Below, piece by piece: positions 13,452 through 23,435 of a DNA stretch of 32,017 bases. Position 1 is the first letter of the stretch; each line of letters opens with the position of its first letter. The notes under the pieces are model-generated. The model was not told where the DNA came from. It did no database searches and saw nothing but the letters and a program-made list of their open reading frames with translations. The position numbers were made by a program, and so were the translations under genes. The stretch spans positions 1 to 32,017 of the forward strand of contig CADBEI010000029.1 in NCBI GenBank assembly GCA_902793695.1. The letters are read 5' to 3'. Source of the DNA: an uncultured Pseudomonadota bacterium (lineage in GTDB: Bacteria > Pseudomonadota > Alphaproteobacteria > RF32 > CAG-239).

Positions 13452-15842
13452 ATGAGCGAAATATCTGACATTCAACAAAAATATCTGCGTTTAATCGAGA
13501 TTTATGCCGATAAAAACCTCGACAACAACGGCACGGAAGCACAGAATCTGATAAGTGAATTGGTCGCCGTCAGCAACGACGATTACAAAACCGCCGTCGG
13601 TCTGTCCAAAAGCGCGCTGAAACCTATGCAAAAATTTTATACGGCTAATATCGACCGCACCATCGCCGCCGCGCGTAAAAATGCGACTCCGACGCAGAAA
13701 ACCGTTGTGACTCCGACACCTGCCGCAAACGTACAACCAACCGTTGCACAAGCTCAGCCTTCCGTTGCCCCTTCAAACACGGCACAACCGACCGCGCCTA
13801 AAAGCAAACCTGAGCCGCAGGCTTCAAACAAGCCGACCGCGCCTAAAAGCAAACCTGAGCCGCAGGCTTCAAACAAGCCGACCGCGCCTAAAAAAACCGC
13901 AACTGCCGATGGGCAAAAACCGCAACGTCCGAGCAGAGATTTACCGCAAGATGTGGCAACGGATTTGAATAATTATCTTTACGGCATCGCCACCGATTAT
14001 CCGGCCTCGGTTGCCGCTTATATATCGGCCGAAGGTTCTGCTCCGCGCGAAAAAATTTCTCATAGTCTGAATGTAATTGACCATATTTGGAACGAGTACA
14101 GAAAACGCCCTGCCACACCGGATGCTCCGCACATCAACCGGCAAAAGTTGCTTGAAGTAGGTTTGAGTATCGACGGCAACCAAGATGAAAAAATCAAAGC
14201 AAAAACCCAGAAATTCCTGTCGTTTATGTCGGGAAAAGCGCAAAAATATTATCTGCGCAAAGGAAAGGATTATTTTTTGGACGATTTATATGCGGCACAT
14301 CGCAAAGTCGCCTCCGACGCCGCTTTGACGGAAGCAACGGCCGCCGCACATGTAAGCGGTATATTTGATAATCTGCCGACCGATCAGGATAAATTGAAAT
14401 ATTTTAAGCTTATGCGCAAAAAAAAGTTGCTGCAACATGTACCGCAGGAACTGCAAAACCATTTGAAAGAATTTGAACAAACGCAAAAAACAGCGCCTCA
14501 AAAACAAGGAGATGAAAATATGACCGATTTAACCGACGAACAAAAGAAAAAATTGGCGGAAATGCAAGAACGCTTTGCCGCAAAAAATATTGAAATGCCG
14601 AAAGATAACATCTCTCGCGAAACTTTTCAGATTTATTATGACAATCTGGATAAGGTAATTACCAAATATGAGGCTTCTGCCGCCGACACAACCAACGGCA
14701 AGGAAGTAAAGAATGATACCGAAAATGCCGGAAACAAGGAAGATGTTGAAAGCAAAAACAAGGGAAAAACCTTAACGGTAAGTGTTACGAATGATACTCC
14801 GGCTCCGCTGAAAGAACCTCAACCTGAACAGCCGAAGGATTGGGTACAGCGTAAAATAAAAGATTATCAGGCAATGGCTGATGCCGGAAAAATAACCTTT
14901 GAGCCCAAACCGGAAGCTAAAGACTATTTTGAAGCTACCGTCAACGGCGCAACGGTTCATTATGACAATGAGGATAATGTTAAAGTTTCCGAAAATGCCG
15001 ACATTTCCGTTTTTGAGGCAATTTTAAACGAAAAAGATAACCTGAATCGTACCATCAATTTTGCCGAAGATATGCCGCACGATACTGCCGTCTGTCTGAA
15101 GGCCGCCTGTTTATTAAACGGACGCGCCATGACCGGTGCGCAACCGGAATTTTCGGCTGAGGATATGCAGAAACTCAGCCAAAAATTGGGACCGGAACGT
15201 TTCAAACAACTCAACGAGGTTCTCAACCCGCAACGCAAAGCGGAACAACCGGTTCAAGCAGCCCCGACAGAAGAAAAAACTCCTGTTTCTTCGGTTGAAG
15301 AATTGAGCAAAGCGGTGGAAAGTATTCGTGACATCAAAGAAAAATTCAATAAGATGAAAGAAAACGGATTGATTGCCGTTACCACCAATTTGAAAACCAA
15401 AAAGCCGGAAATCGTTGCCGGTCCGGCCTTTAGCGGCAAAAGCGAAGAAGAACAGAAAAAAGCGGAAAAAGCCGTTACCGATGCCAAAGCGCTGATTGCC
15501 GAAGCGGCCGAAATTGTTATGGCCAGCAAAACCCTGAGCGGTAAATTGAACGAAGCGCAGCAAAAAGACAACAACACCTTCAATGAAGAACGGCTTGAAC
15601 GTATTCGTAACGATATGGATCAGAAAAAGCTGGGTGAACACGATGCCAAAGCGGATAATGTTGCGCTGATTCACGCCAAGCGTATGGGATTAGTGGATGT
15701 TGAAGTTAAAGACAGTAAAGGCAATGAAGTCAAAACCATTGAAGATAAAGCACAACGCGATGCATATACTGCGGAACGTTACAAAAATCCGGAATTAAAA
15801 GCTCGTATTGACGAAGTTGTCAAACAGAATAGCGGAAGATAA
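13452..15842 (+). CDS. Large Lys/Glu/Ala-rich cytosolic protein of unknown function, possibly two fused genes
   Basis: No family is recognised. The frame opens with GTG at 13443, but ATG 13452 (MSEISDIQQKY) is the likelier start, giving 796 residues; no good Shine-Dalgarno site is seen. There is no signal peptide or membrane segment. Order: a helical N-terminus, a Pro/Ala/Gln/Thr-rich linker (about 75-155) with a 15-residue unit (PTAPKSKPEPQASNK) in tandem, a helical region to ~355, and then long charged helical stretches. At 14520 an in-frame ATG (MTDLTDEQKKKL) has a textbook AAGGAG 8 nt before it. This suggests either an internal translation start or a fusion of two once-separate genes. It ends 19 nt before the 15862 gene, which has its own AAAGGAGG. 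The role could be structural, scaffold-like or effector-like, but that is only speculation. Confidence 0.75.
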   Translation: MSEISDIQQKYLRLIEIYADKNLDNNGTEAQNLISELVAVSNDDYKTAVGLSKSALKPMQKFYTANIDRTIAAARKNATPTQKTVVTPTPAANVQPTVAQAQPSVAPSNTAQPTAPKSKPEPQASNKPTAPKSKPEPQASNKPTAPKKTATADGQKPQRPSRDLPQDVATDLNNYLYGIATDYPASVAAYISAEGSAPREKISHSLNVIDHIWNEYRKRPATPDAPHINRQKLLEVGLSIDGNQDEKIKAKTQKFLSFMSGKAQKYYLRKGKDYFLDDLYAAHRKVASDAALTEATAAAHVSGIFDNLPTDQDKLKYFKLMRKKKLLQHVPQELQNHLKEFEQTQKTAPQKQGDENMTDLTDEQKKKLAEMQERFAAKNIEMPKDNISRETFQIYYDNLDKVITKYEASAADTTNGKEVKNDTENAGNKEDVESKNKGKTLTVSVTNDTPAPLKEPQPEQPKDWVQRKIKDYQAMADAGKITFEPKPEAKDYFEATVNGATVHYDNEDNVKVSENADISVFEAILNEKDNLNRTINFAEDMPHDTAVCLKAACLLNGRAMTGAQPEFSAEDMQKLSQKLGPERFKQLNEVLNPQRKAEQPVQAAPTEEKTPVSSVEELSKAVESIRDIKEKFNKMKENGLIAVTTNLKTKKPEIVAGPAFSGKSEEEQKKAEKAVTDAKALIAEAAEIVMASKTLSGKLNEAQQKDNNTFNEERLERIRNDMDQKKLGEHDAKADNVALIHAKRMGLVDVEVKDSKGNEVKTIEDKAQRDAYTAERYKNPELKARIDEVVKQNSGR
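13788..13877 (+). repeat. Perfect 45-bp tandem duplication in the linker
   Basis: Two identical 45-bp units (13788-13832 and 13833-13877) are followed by the first 16 bases of a third. Identity extends to every synonymous site, so the duplication is recent. It encodes a Pro/Lys-rich flexible linker. Confidence 0.95.
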
Positions 15843-15861
15843 TTAAACAAAGGAGGAAAAC

Positions 15862-16874
15862 ATGGAAATTACCGGTCAATATATGGAGTTCTTAAAAGCA
15901 AACTATCCCGATGTCGCCGGTCGCTTGGATACTCTGATGAGCGAAACCCCTGCCGGTAACACACCGGAAGAAATCGAAAAAGCCAAAGCTGATATGAGGT
16001 ATGGGAAAAAGTTCCGACCATTTTACGTGACCGCTACAACGGACGTGTACCGCCGGAGATTATGGAAGCGGCCGAACGTGATGAAATTTATGTTCTGCGC
16101 GAGATGGAATATCATCCGGAAAAAAGAAATGTTGATGAGGTTCGTGCCGAAGTTGAAGAAAAATATCGTAATATACTCATGCCTGAGGATATCGTCACCT
16201 TTGCGGCTCAGAGCACCTTTGCCGCCGCCATCGTTGCCGGATATTCTCAATCTTCAAGTGCCGAACTTGCCCGTTGCCGTATGGAAAGCGACACCCTCTC
16301 GGCGCAGTTGGATAACCCTAACCTCACGGATGAAGAAAGACAAGCCATTCATCGTCAATTCTTGGCCTTACATAAGAGAAAACATGATGTTATCAAAAAA
16401 GATTGGGGCGGCGACAATGCCAGAGGTATCAAACCGAATCAACCGGAAAAATTGCTTGTCCACATGTTTGGTAAGTTTCATGCCGGCAAAATGGATAAGA
16501 AAGAATTGGTGGCGATTATGGCCGACTTGCAACCACATCTTAAAGACAGACAACCGCAGTTGCTTGAATACTTGCAACGGAAGCACGTTCAAGCCAAAAT
16601 TGGTCGTTTCAATGATAAAACTCGCGATTTGTTTGCGCAATATGTGCTTAACGAATTGCCTGATAATGAACAATCCAGAATTATGGAAAGTGCTCAACGT
16701 TATTATGCAAAAATCCGTGAAAATCTTACTTCTGACCAAAAAGCTATTGCCGTGGCTAAAAATATATCCGCAACACGCGATAATATTCTGCCGCAACAGC
16801 ACAATCTTTCTGTTCAGGAAAAGCGCGCGGCCATGCCGTCGGCGCTTAATCACGGAAACGAACGAACGGTTTAA
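15862..16874 (+). pseudogene. Unknown charged helical protein, interrupted by a -1 frameshift
   Basis: The strong site AAAGGAGG precedes ATG 15862 (MEITGQYMEFLKANY). The first ~50 codons read sensibly to about 16010. After that the meaningful text (VPTILRDRYNGRVPPEI, then MEAAERDEIYVL from 16062) lies in the -1 frame and runs to TAA 16872-16874. Restoring one base in GGGAAAAAG (16003-16011) gives one protein of about 337 residues. The product would be soluble, helical and charged, and resembles no family I know. The original frame runs on to 17196 only as meaningless text. The A-run could be a slippery site, a mutation or a read error. The ATG at 16062 has no well-spaced ribosome site (GGAG only 3 nt before). 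The gene is in an operon with 13452-15842. Confidence 0.7.
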
Positions 16875-16894
16875 GAGTTTATGTTTTTCTCCTC

Positions 16895-16923
16895 AGCGCC
16901 GACGTAATGTCGGCGCTTTTTTA
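16895..16923 (+). terminator. Intrinsic terminator of the unknown operon
   Basis: A perfect 9-bp stem (AGCGCCGAC/GTCGGCGCT) with a GTAAT loop is followed by six T. It lies between the convergent ends of the unknown operon and rodA. No T-run is formed on the minus strand, so it works mainly for the plus strand. Confidence 0.9.
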
Positions 16924-18045
16924 TTCTTCGTAATTATCGTAAGTGACCGACATACACAGCATTATGCCAAAACTCGCCATAATCGAAAACATCACGGTTC
17001 CGCCGTACGAAATCAGCGGCAACGGTACTCCCACCACCGGCAGAACCCCCATAACCATGGCTATATTGATAAACACATACAAAAAATAGTTTGTATTCAG
17101 TCCTACCATGGTCAGCCGCGCAAAATAGTTATGAGTACGAAATGCAAACACATAACCGAGCGCCAACACCAACATATTCAACAACAACACACTTAAACTT
17201 CCGAACAATCCGAATTCTTCCGAAAACATGGTGAATATAAAATCTGTATGCTTTTCCGGCAAAAAGTTGAGGTGAGTCTGCGTGCCGTGCAAAAAACCTT
17301 TTCCCAACAATCCGCCGGAACCGAAAGCAATTTTTGATTGAATAATATGATAACCGGTGCCAAGCGGGTCACGCTCCGGATCCAAGAATGTCAGGACACG
17401 ATTTTGCTGATATTCGTGCAAAAAATTCCACCCTATCGGTAACAATGCCGCTAAAGCCGCGCCGACCGCCGCAAACTTCCACCATTGTACCCCGACGGCG
17501 AACAACATTACCGAAGCAGTCAGCAACACCATCAATGCTGTTCCCAAATCCGGCTCGGTAGCAATCAGTGCCACCGGTGCCAAAGTCATAATCGCCGGAA
17601 TAATCAGTCCGCGTATCGATTTAATTCCCTGCACCGTCATAACGCTGAAATAGCGTGCCAGAAACAGCACAATGCCGATTTTCATCAACTCCGACGGCTG
17701 TATTTTAAATATCCCCAAATTAATCCAGCGTTGTGCCCCCATTCCGATATGTCCGGTCAACTCAACCGCCACTAACAACAAAAACGTCAGCAAATAAAAC
17801 GTATAGGCGCTCTTATAGTAATATTTGGCATCAATAACCGCCATTCCGAGCATCAGGGCAAACGCCGTTACAAAACGCATAATGTGGCGGATTGCCCACG
17901 GTTGCCAATCGCCGTTGGCTGCCGAATAAAGGGTTACGGTTCCGATAATCGCCAGCAGAATAATCAGAAACATATACATAAAACTCATAGAAAAGATTTT
18001 ATCTTTCCAACTGCGCTCATATCCGCGAAAACCGAGTCTTGCCAT
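16921..18045 (-). CDS. rodA: Peptidoglycan glycosyltransferase RodA (SEDS family)
   Basis: RodA polymerises lipid II glycan strands for cell elongation as partner of PBP2. The 374-residue protein has about ten membrane helices. It shows the SEDS signatures GSGGLLGKGFLHGTQ and LNFLPEKHTDFIF before SEEFGLFG, and the C-terminal PLPLISYGGT block. ATG 18045 follows TAGGTG. It begins 7 nt after the mrdA stop and is the last gene of the mreBCD-mrdA-rodA operon. Length fits the family (about 370). Confidence 0.97.
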   Translation of the reverse strand: MARLGFRGYERSWKDKIFSMSFMYMFLIILLAIIGTVTLYSAANGDWQPWAIRHIMRFVTAFALMLGMAVIDAKYYYKSAYTFYLLTFLLLVAVELTGHIGMGAQRWINLGIFKIQPSELMKIGIVLFLARYFSVMTVQGIKSIRGLIIPAIMTLAPVALIATEPDLGTALMVLLTASVMLFAVGVQWWKFAAVGAALAALLPIGWNFLHEYQQNRVLTFLDPERDPLGTGYHIIQSKIAFGSGGLLGKGFLHGTQTHLNFLPEKHTDFIFTMFSEEFGLFGSLSVLLLNMLVLALGYVFAFRTHNYFARLTMVGLNTNYFLYVFINIAMVMGVLPVVGVPLPLISYGGTVMFSIMASFGIMLCMSVTYDNYEE

Positions 18046-18052
18046 ATTTCAC

Positions 18053-19864
18053 CTACTTTATATCCAATTTAAGCGTTTCTTGCAAAATTTTTGAGGCAAT
18101 AGGAGCTGCCACACCGCTGCCGGAAGAACCGTGTTCGACAATCACTGCCACCGCATAACGCGGATTATCTGCCGGTGCATATCCCATAAACCAAGCGTGA
18201 TTTCTTAAGCGCCACGGCAGTTGCGAATCATGCCGAATACCGCTTCTGCGTTCCTTCATACTGATACGCCGCACCTGCGTGGTACCGGTTTTACCGCCCA
18301 TCCGCACTCCGTCCAAATTAAACTTGGCCTTTTTGGCAGTACCGCCAACGCCGTTTACTACTTCATACATTCCCAGCTTTACCAATTCAATATTGCGCTT
18401 GGAAATATTTAAGTGTTTGATTTTACTCAACTGTTTTTCCGTCGGCTTAATAAAGGTCGGATTGACGGCATAACCGCCGTTAACCACGCGCGCCAACATT
18501 GTCACCAACTGCATCGGCGTTACCAAAACATAACCCTGTCCGATACCTGTATTGGCACTGTCACCCGGTGCCCATTGTGCATCATATTTGGCCATTTTCC
18601 AGCTCTTGGACGGTATCAGGCCGCTTTTTTCATTATCCAACCCGACATTCGGCACTTTTCCTAAACCGAGTTTAAGTGCCATTTCCCGAATTTTATCCGC
18701 CCCCAGACGCAACGCTGTTTCATAAAAGAAAATATCGCACGAATATTTCAGTGCCTCCACCACATTCAAACTGCCGTGTCCGTAATGATTCCAACAATGA
18801 AAACGCGTATTGCCGATTTCCATACCTCCGGCACAATAATAACGCGTTTCACCGTTAATGATTCCCGCTTCCAACGCCGCCAGCGCCACCACGATTTTAA
18901 AGGTCGACCCCGGCGAATATTGTCCTGACACTGCCTTATCAATCAATGGCATACGCTCGTTATTCAACAACTCGTTCCAATGCTTATAACTGATTCCGTT
19001 GGTAAATAAATTCGGATCAAATGACGGTGCCGAAACCATAGCCAGAATTTCGCCGGTACGCACATCCAAAACCACGGCTGCTCCGCTTTGTGTGCCGAAT
19101 GCTTCATAAGCCGCTTTCTGCAACCGCGAGTCTACCGTGATTGTAATATTATCGCCCTGCTTACCGGCATCACGCTCAATTTCTTTCATTACTCGGCCAT
19201 AAGCATTAACTTCCAGTTTTACCGTACCGCTTTTACCCTGTAATTTATAATCAAAATGCTTCTCCAATCCCGACTTGCCGATTTTGAACCCCGGCACCAT
19301 ATACAACGGATTATCCTTACGGTCGGCTTCCGATACCGGTCCCACATAACCGAGCACATGAGCATATAAATCGGCGTACGGATATTTGCGGTTTAAGCCT
19401 TCGCTGATTTCCACCCCCGGCATATCCGGCGCATGCAACATTAACTCCGAAACCTCGTTCCAGTTCAAATTTTCTTTGAGCTTCACCGGAATAAAGCGAT
19501 TTTTGGTTTTTAAGTCATTGGTAATCCGTGCTTCTTCATCTGACGCAAGCGGAATAATCGATTTGAAAACTTCCAATGTTTTTTCAATATCCGGCGTTTG
19601 TTCGGCAATCATAACCGCCTGAAAATTCTGCTCGTTTTTAGCAATTACCTCACCGTTGCGATCATAAATCGTGCCGCGCGGCGACAGCAAAAAGCGGGTC
19701 GAAATACGATTTTCGTCTGACAACATCCGATATTTTTCCGCTTCATACACCTGCAAATAATACAGACGCGCCGCCAATACCGCAAATGCCAACAGATTGA
19801 TGATTATGATAATCGCCAAGCGCCGACTTAAAATATGATTTTTTTCGGTATTGTAATCACTCAT
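18053..19864 (-). CDS. mrdA: Penicillin-binding protein 2 (elongasome transpeptidase)
   Basis: PBP2 crosslinks peptidoglycan during lateral wall growth. Using ATG 19864 gives 603 residues; the frame extends 17 codons further upstream, but this ATG follows AGAGGA and overlaps the mreD stop by 8 nt (ATGAGTGA), a typical coupled start. Residues ~13-35 form the single membrane anchor. The pedestal domain begins with the typical RG.IYDRNG text. The transpeptidase has SPGSTFK (active Ser near residue 314), an SCD motif in the SxN position and GGKTGTTQV (near 523). It sits between mreD and rodA as in many proteobacteria. The SxN motif reading SCD is usual for PBP2. Confidence 0.96.
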   Translation of the reverse strand: MSDYNTEKNHILSRRLAIIIIINLLAFAVLAARLYYLQVYEAEKYRMLSDENRISTRFLLSPRGTIYDRNGEVIAKNEQNFQAVMIAEQTPDIEKTLEVFKSIIPLASDEEARITNDLKTKNRFIPVKLKENLNWNEVSELMLHAPDMPGVEISEGLNRKYPYADLYAHVLGYVGPVSEADRKDNPLYMVPGFKIGKSGLEKHFDYKLQGKSGTVKLEVNAYGRVMKEIERDAGKQGDNITITVDSRLQKAAYEAFGTQSGAAVVLDVRTGEILAMVSAPSFDPNLFTNGISYKHWNELLNNERMPLIDKAVSGQYSPGSTFKIVVALAALEAGIINGETRYYCAGGMEIGNTRFHCWNHYGHGSLNVVEALKYSCDIFFYETALRLGADKIREMALKLGLGKVPNVGLDNEKSGLIPSKSWKMAKYDAQWAPGDSANTGIGQGYVLVTPMQLVTMLARVVNGGYAVNPTFIKPTEKQLSKIKHLNISKRNIELVKLGMYEVVNGVGGTAKKAKFNLDGVRMGGKTGTTQVRRISMKERRSGIRHDSQLPWRLRNHAWFMGYAPADNPRYAVAVIVEHGSSGSGVAAPIASKILQETLKLDIK

Positions 19865-20381
19865 TAATCCTCTCTTGCGGCAAAAACCTCTGCATTCCGA
19901 TATTGATTGCGACAATCAACGGATAAAACATCACTGTCGCTAAATAATTGAACATAATTTCATTCGGCGATATCAACAGATTATAATAAATCGACAACAA
20001 CAACCATTTGAGCACGAATACCCCTAATCCGATTACGGCGAAAATAAACCAAATTACCGAAAAAGACGCACTCTGAAAATAGCGTGCCGGCCATTGGATG
20101 GCAAATACCATCAGCATCACCAATAAAATATTAACTCCGAGCGGTGAAGAACTCAACACATCCATAAAAAAACCGACCGTAAAAGCCGATATATACCCGA
20201 AAATATGACTGCGTTTCAAACTCCAATAATAAACGCAAATCAACCCCACTGTCGGGCAAAAACGACTTATCCCGACCAAGTCGGACGGAATAAGGCACAA
20301 AAACATCAACAAAAGCGTCGTCCACAACGGAATGCCGTGTAGCCAAAACAATCGCCATTTTTCGTGCCAACTATCTTTCAT
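19857..20381 (-). CDS. mreD: Rod-shape-determining protein MreD
   Basis: MreD is a small polytopic membrane protein of the elongasome, linking MreC with the RodA/PBP2 complex. The ATG at 20381 (MKDSWHEKW, 174 residues) overlaps the end of mreC by 11 nt and is preferred over an upstream TTG at 20408. There are five to six hydrophobic helices. A recognisable MreD block reads GYISAFTVGFFMDVLSSSPLG, with the family's GF..D...G.PLG-type pattern. Sequence is divergent, as is usual for MreD, but gene order supports the call. Confidence 0.9.
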   Translation of the reverse strand: MKDSWHEKWRLFWLHGIPLWTTLLLMFLCLIPSDLVGISRFCPTVGLICVYYWSLKRSHIFGYISAFTVGFFMDVLSSSPLGVNILLVMLMVFAIQWPARYFQSASFSVIWFIFAVIGLGVFVLKWLLLSIYYNLLISPNEIMFNYLATVMFYPLIVAINIGMQRFLPQERINE

Positions 20382-21252
20382 CTGTGCCGCTCTCGGAAGA
20401 ACCGTCAAAAATTTTTACCTGCTCGGTCGATAAACCGTAATCCACAATCCGCACATATTCAATACGGCTGATATCGGCCAGAGTTTCCACTTTTATATCG
20501 TTGTTTTGCAACAAACTTACGAAACCTATCGGCAAGCCGGCCGGAAACATCCCGCCCACACCTGAAGTAACAATTACATCGCCTTCCTGAATATCGGCCG
20601 TTGAGCGCGTAAATATCAACGACGGCATTTCCGTATTGTCGCCGCTCAAAATACCGCGCGCCCGCGTTCTTTCCACCACCACCGGTATTTTGGAGTTGAT
20701 ATCGGTTACCAAAATAACCTTGGCATATTGACCGCTGACCGTATCCACTCTGCCGATAACGCTTTCTTCACCCAGCACAATCTGCCCTTTTTTCACATCT
20801 TCATCGCCGATATAAACAAACAAAATATGAGTAAAATTATCACTGGATTCGGCAATGATTTTGGCGCTGATAAAGTTGGCTTCCGGCGGCGGCGTATAAT
20901 TAAGTAATCGGCTAAGCAGCTGATTTTCCACTTCCAGACTGCGCACTTTGTTTTGCAGAATCAACATTTGTTTATTTTCGGCTCTCAATTCGCGATTATC
21001 GAGGTATATCCGGCTGATATCATACAAATAGGTATACGCACGATGCAAAATTCGCGCCGGATATTCCACCACCTGCATAATCGGACCTGTTATCCGCAAC
21101 GCTGCTTTATTGATTCCCGAAGTCAGCGGGCTGTCTACCGTACTGAGCAAAATAAAGAAAATCGAGCAAAAGAACAACACGGCAATAAAAAGGCGCCGCA
21201 GCAATATTTTCAATTCAGTCGTCTGAATCAATAACACACTGCGACGCACCAT
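20371..21252 (-). CDS. mreC: Rod-shape-determining protein MreC
   Basis: MreC is the periplasmic scaffold of the elongasome that activates PBP2. The 293 residues contain an N-terminal membrane helix (about 20-40), a coiled-coil (about 80-118, LRAENKQMLILQNKVRSLE) and the double beta-barrel domain. Within the barrel, VIGRVDTVSGQYAKVILVTD and GDVIVTSGVGGMFPAGLPIG are typical MreC blocks. It starts 26 nt after mreB and overlaps mreD. Confidence 0.96.
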   Translation of the reverse strand: MVRRSVLLIQTTELKILLRRLFIAVLFFCSIFFILLSTVDSPLTSGINKAALRITGPIMQVVEYPARILHRAYTYLYDISRIYLDNRELRAENKQMLILQNKVRSLEVENQLLSRLLNYTPPPEANFISAKIIAESSDNFTHILFVYIGDEDVKKGQIVLGEESVIGRVDTVSGQYAKVILVTDINSKIPVVVERTRARGILSGDNTEMPSLIFTRSTADIQEGDVIVTSGVGGMFPAGLPIGFVSLLQNNDIKVETLADISRIEYVRIVDYGLSTEQVKIFDGSSESGTDER

Positions 21253-21278
21253 ATTATTTTCCTTTTATAACTGTTTGT

Positions 21279-22502
<1,224 letters not shown>

Positions 22503-22516
22503 TCACCGCCGTTGCG

Positions 22517-23371
22517 TCATTGCATTGCCTTATCCGTATCTGCATCACGTTTCACATAAGCCAGATTTTGTTCCGATGTTTTTGATATATCGACGCTCTT
22601 CGCAACGTTTGCTTTTTTGGTATTATGCACCTTTTTGCGGCGCACCTGTTTGTACTTCTTTACATCATCTTTAATGATTTCGCTGGTTTTTTCTTTTTTC
22701 AATACGTCCAATATTTCATTGTTTGCTTGGCGATAAGCTGCCAATTTGGCGGTATTATCTTCATTGACGAGCAAAAAATTCCCCTGTTGGTTGGCTATAG
22801 CCTGATACACATAGTCATTTACCGCTATGGTTTTATCAATATTGGATTCTGCACGCAGCTCACTCCATTTTTTCTCGGTTTCCGCCAAAAAATCAGGAAA
22901 TACCGCAGAAAAATTCTCTCTTAAATCTCCCTGAAGTGCCTGCCATGTTTCATCATCAACGGCTATACTGTTGCTGCCATTGTTTTTGATCTTATCACCG
23001 TATTTTTCCGCAAATCCCGGACATATTTCTTCAACTTGGGCTTTATTACCGTAGGCATAAGCCGATATTAGCTTAAAAGACATTTGATCCAAATTATGCG
23101 CAACACTTACTGATTGATAGTCTTCCAACGACAACACCGCAATTTCATCTTTCACAAAAGAAATTCTTGCGGAAAAATCTTCCGGCTGTACACCTACGTG
23201 ATGTATCGCCTCGGTACGACGACGAATTAAATTATTCTTGGATACCCATCCCAATCTCAACTCTCCATCAATAAATGATTGATGAAAAACCAGCGGGGCA
23301 ATATCGGCACTGATCAATTCCCGAAAAATGTCATCATCGGTCAAAGGTGCAGTCACTTCATCATTCGGCAT
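22517..23371 (-). CDS. Unknown cytosolic protein with basic C-terminus
   Basis: No family is recognised in these 284 residues. There is no signal peptide or membrane segment. The N-terminal half has mixed alpha/beta character (GELRLGWVSKNNLIRRRTEAI, ISFVKDEIAVLSLEDYQ). Residues ~140-220 are helical with several Trp and Tyr. The C-terminus from ~228 is strongly basic (KKYKQVRRKKVHNTKKANV), which could bind nucleic acid or simply be disordered. ATG 23371 has AAGGAG 8 nt upstream, and a promoter lies at 23400-23428. It is separate from both miaA and the mre operon. Confidence 0.7.
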   Translation of the reverse strand: MPNDEVTAPLTDDDIFRELISADIAPLVFHQSFIDGELRLGWVSKNNLIRRRTEAIHHVGVQPEDFSARISFVKDEIAVLSLEDYQSVSVAHNLDQMSFKLISAYAYGNKAQVEEICPGFAEKYGDKIKNNGSNSIAVDDETWQALQGDLRENFSAVFPDFLAETEKKWSELRAESNIDKTIAVNDYVYQAIANQQGNFLLVNEDNTAKLAAYRQANNEILDVLKKEKTSEIIKDDVKKYKQVRRKKVHNTKKANVAKSVDISKTSEQNLAYVKRDADTDKAMQ

Positions 23372-23399
23372 ATATCGTTCTCCTTACCAGACATGACAT

Positions 23400-23428
23400 A
23401 TTATAAAACAACTGAACAAATAATGCAA
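23400..23428 (-). promoter_or_regulatory. Promoter of the 22517-23371 gene
   Basis: On the minus strand TTGCAT (23428-23423), a 17-bp spacer and TATAAT (23405-23400). Start of transcription would be about 22 nt before ATG 23371. Confidence 0.7.
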
Positions 23429-23435
23429 TATCTAA

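Noticed and set aside
16011..17196. Continuation of the 15862 frame to 17196 as a 444-residue protein
   Set aside because: After about 16010 the frame gives a cysteine/tryptophan/arginine-rich text typical of a shadow frame, runs through the terminator and into the antisense of rodA, while the -1 frame gives a normal charged helical protein.
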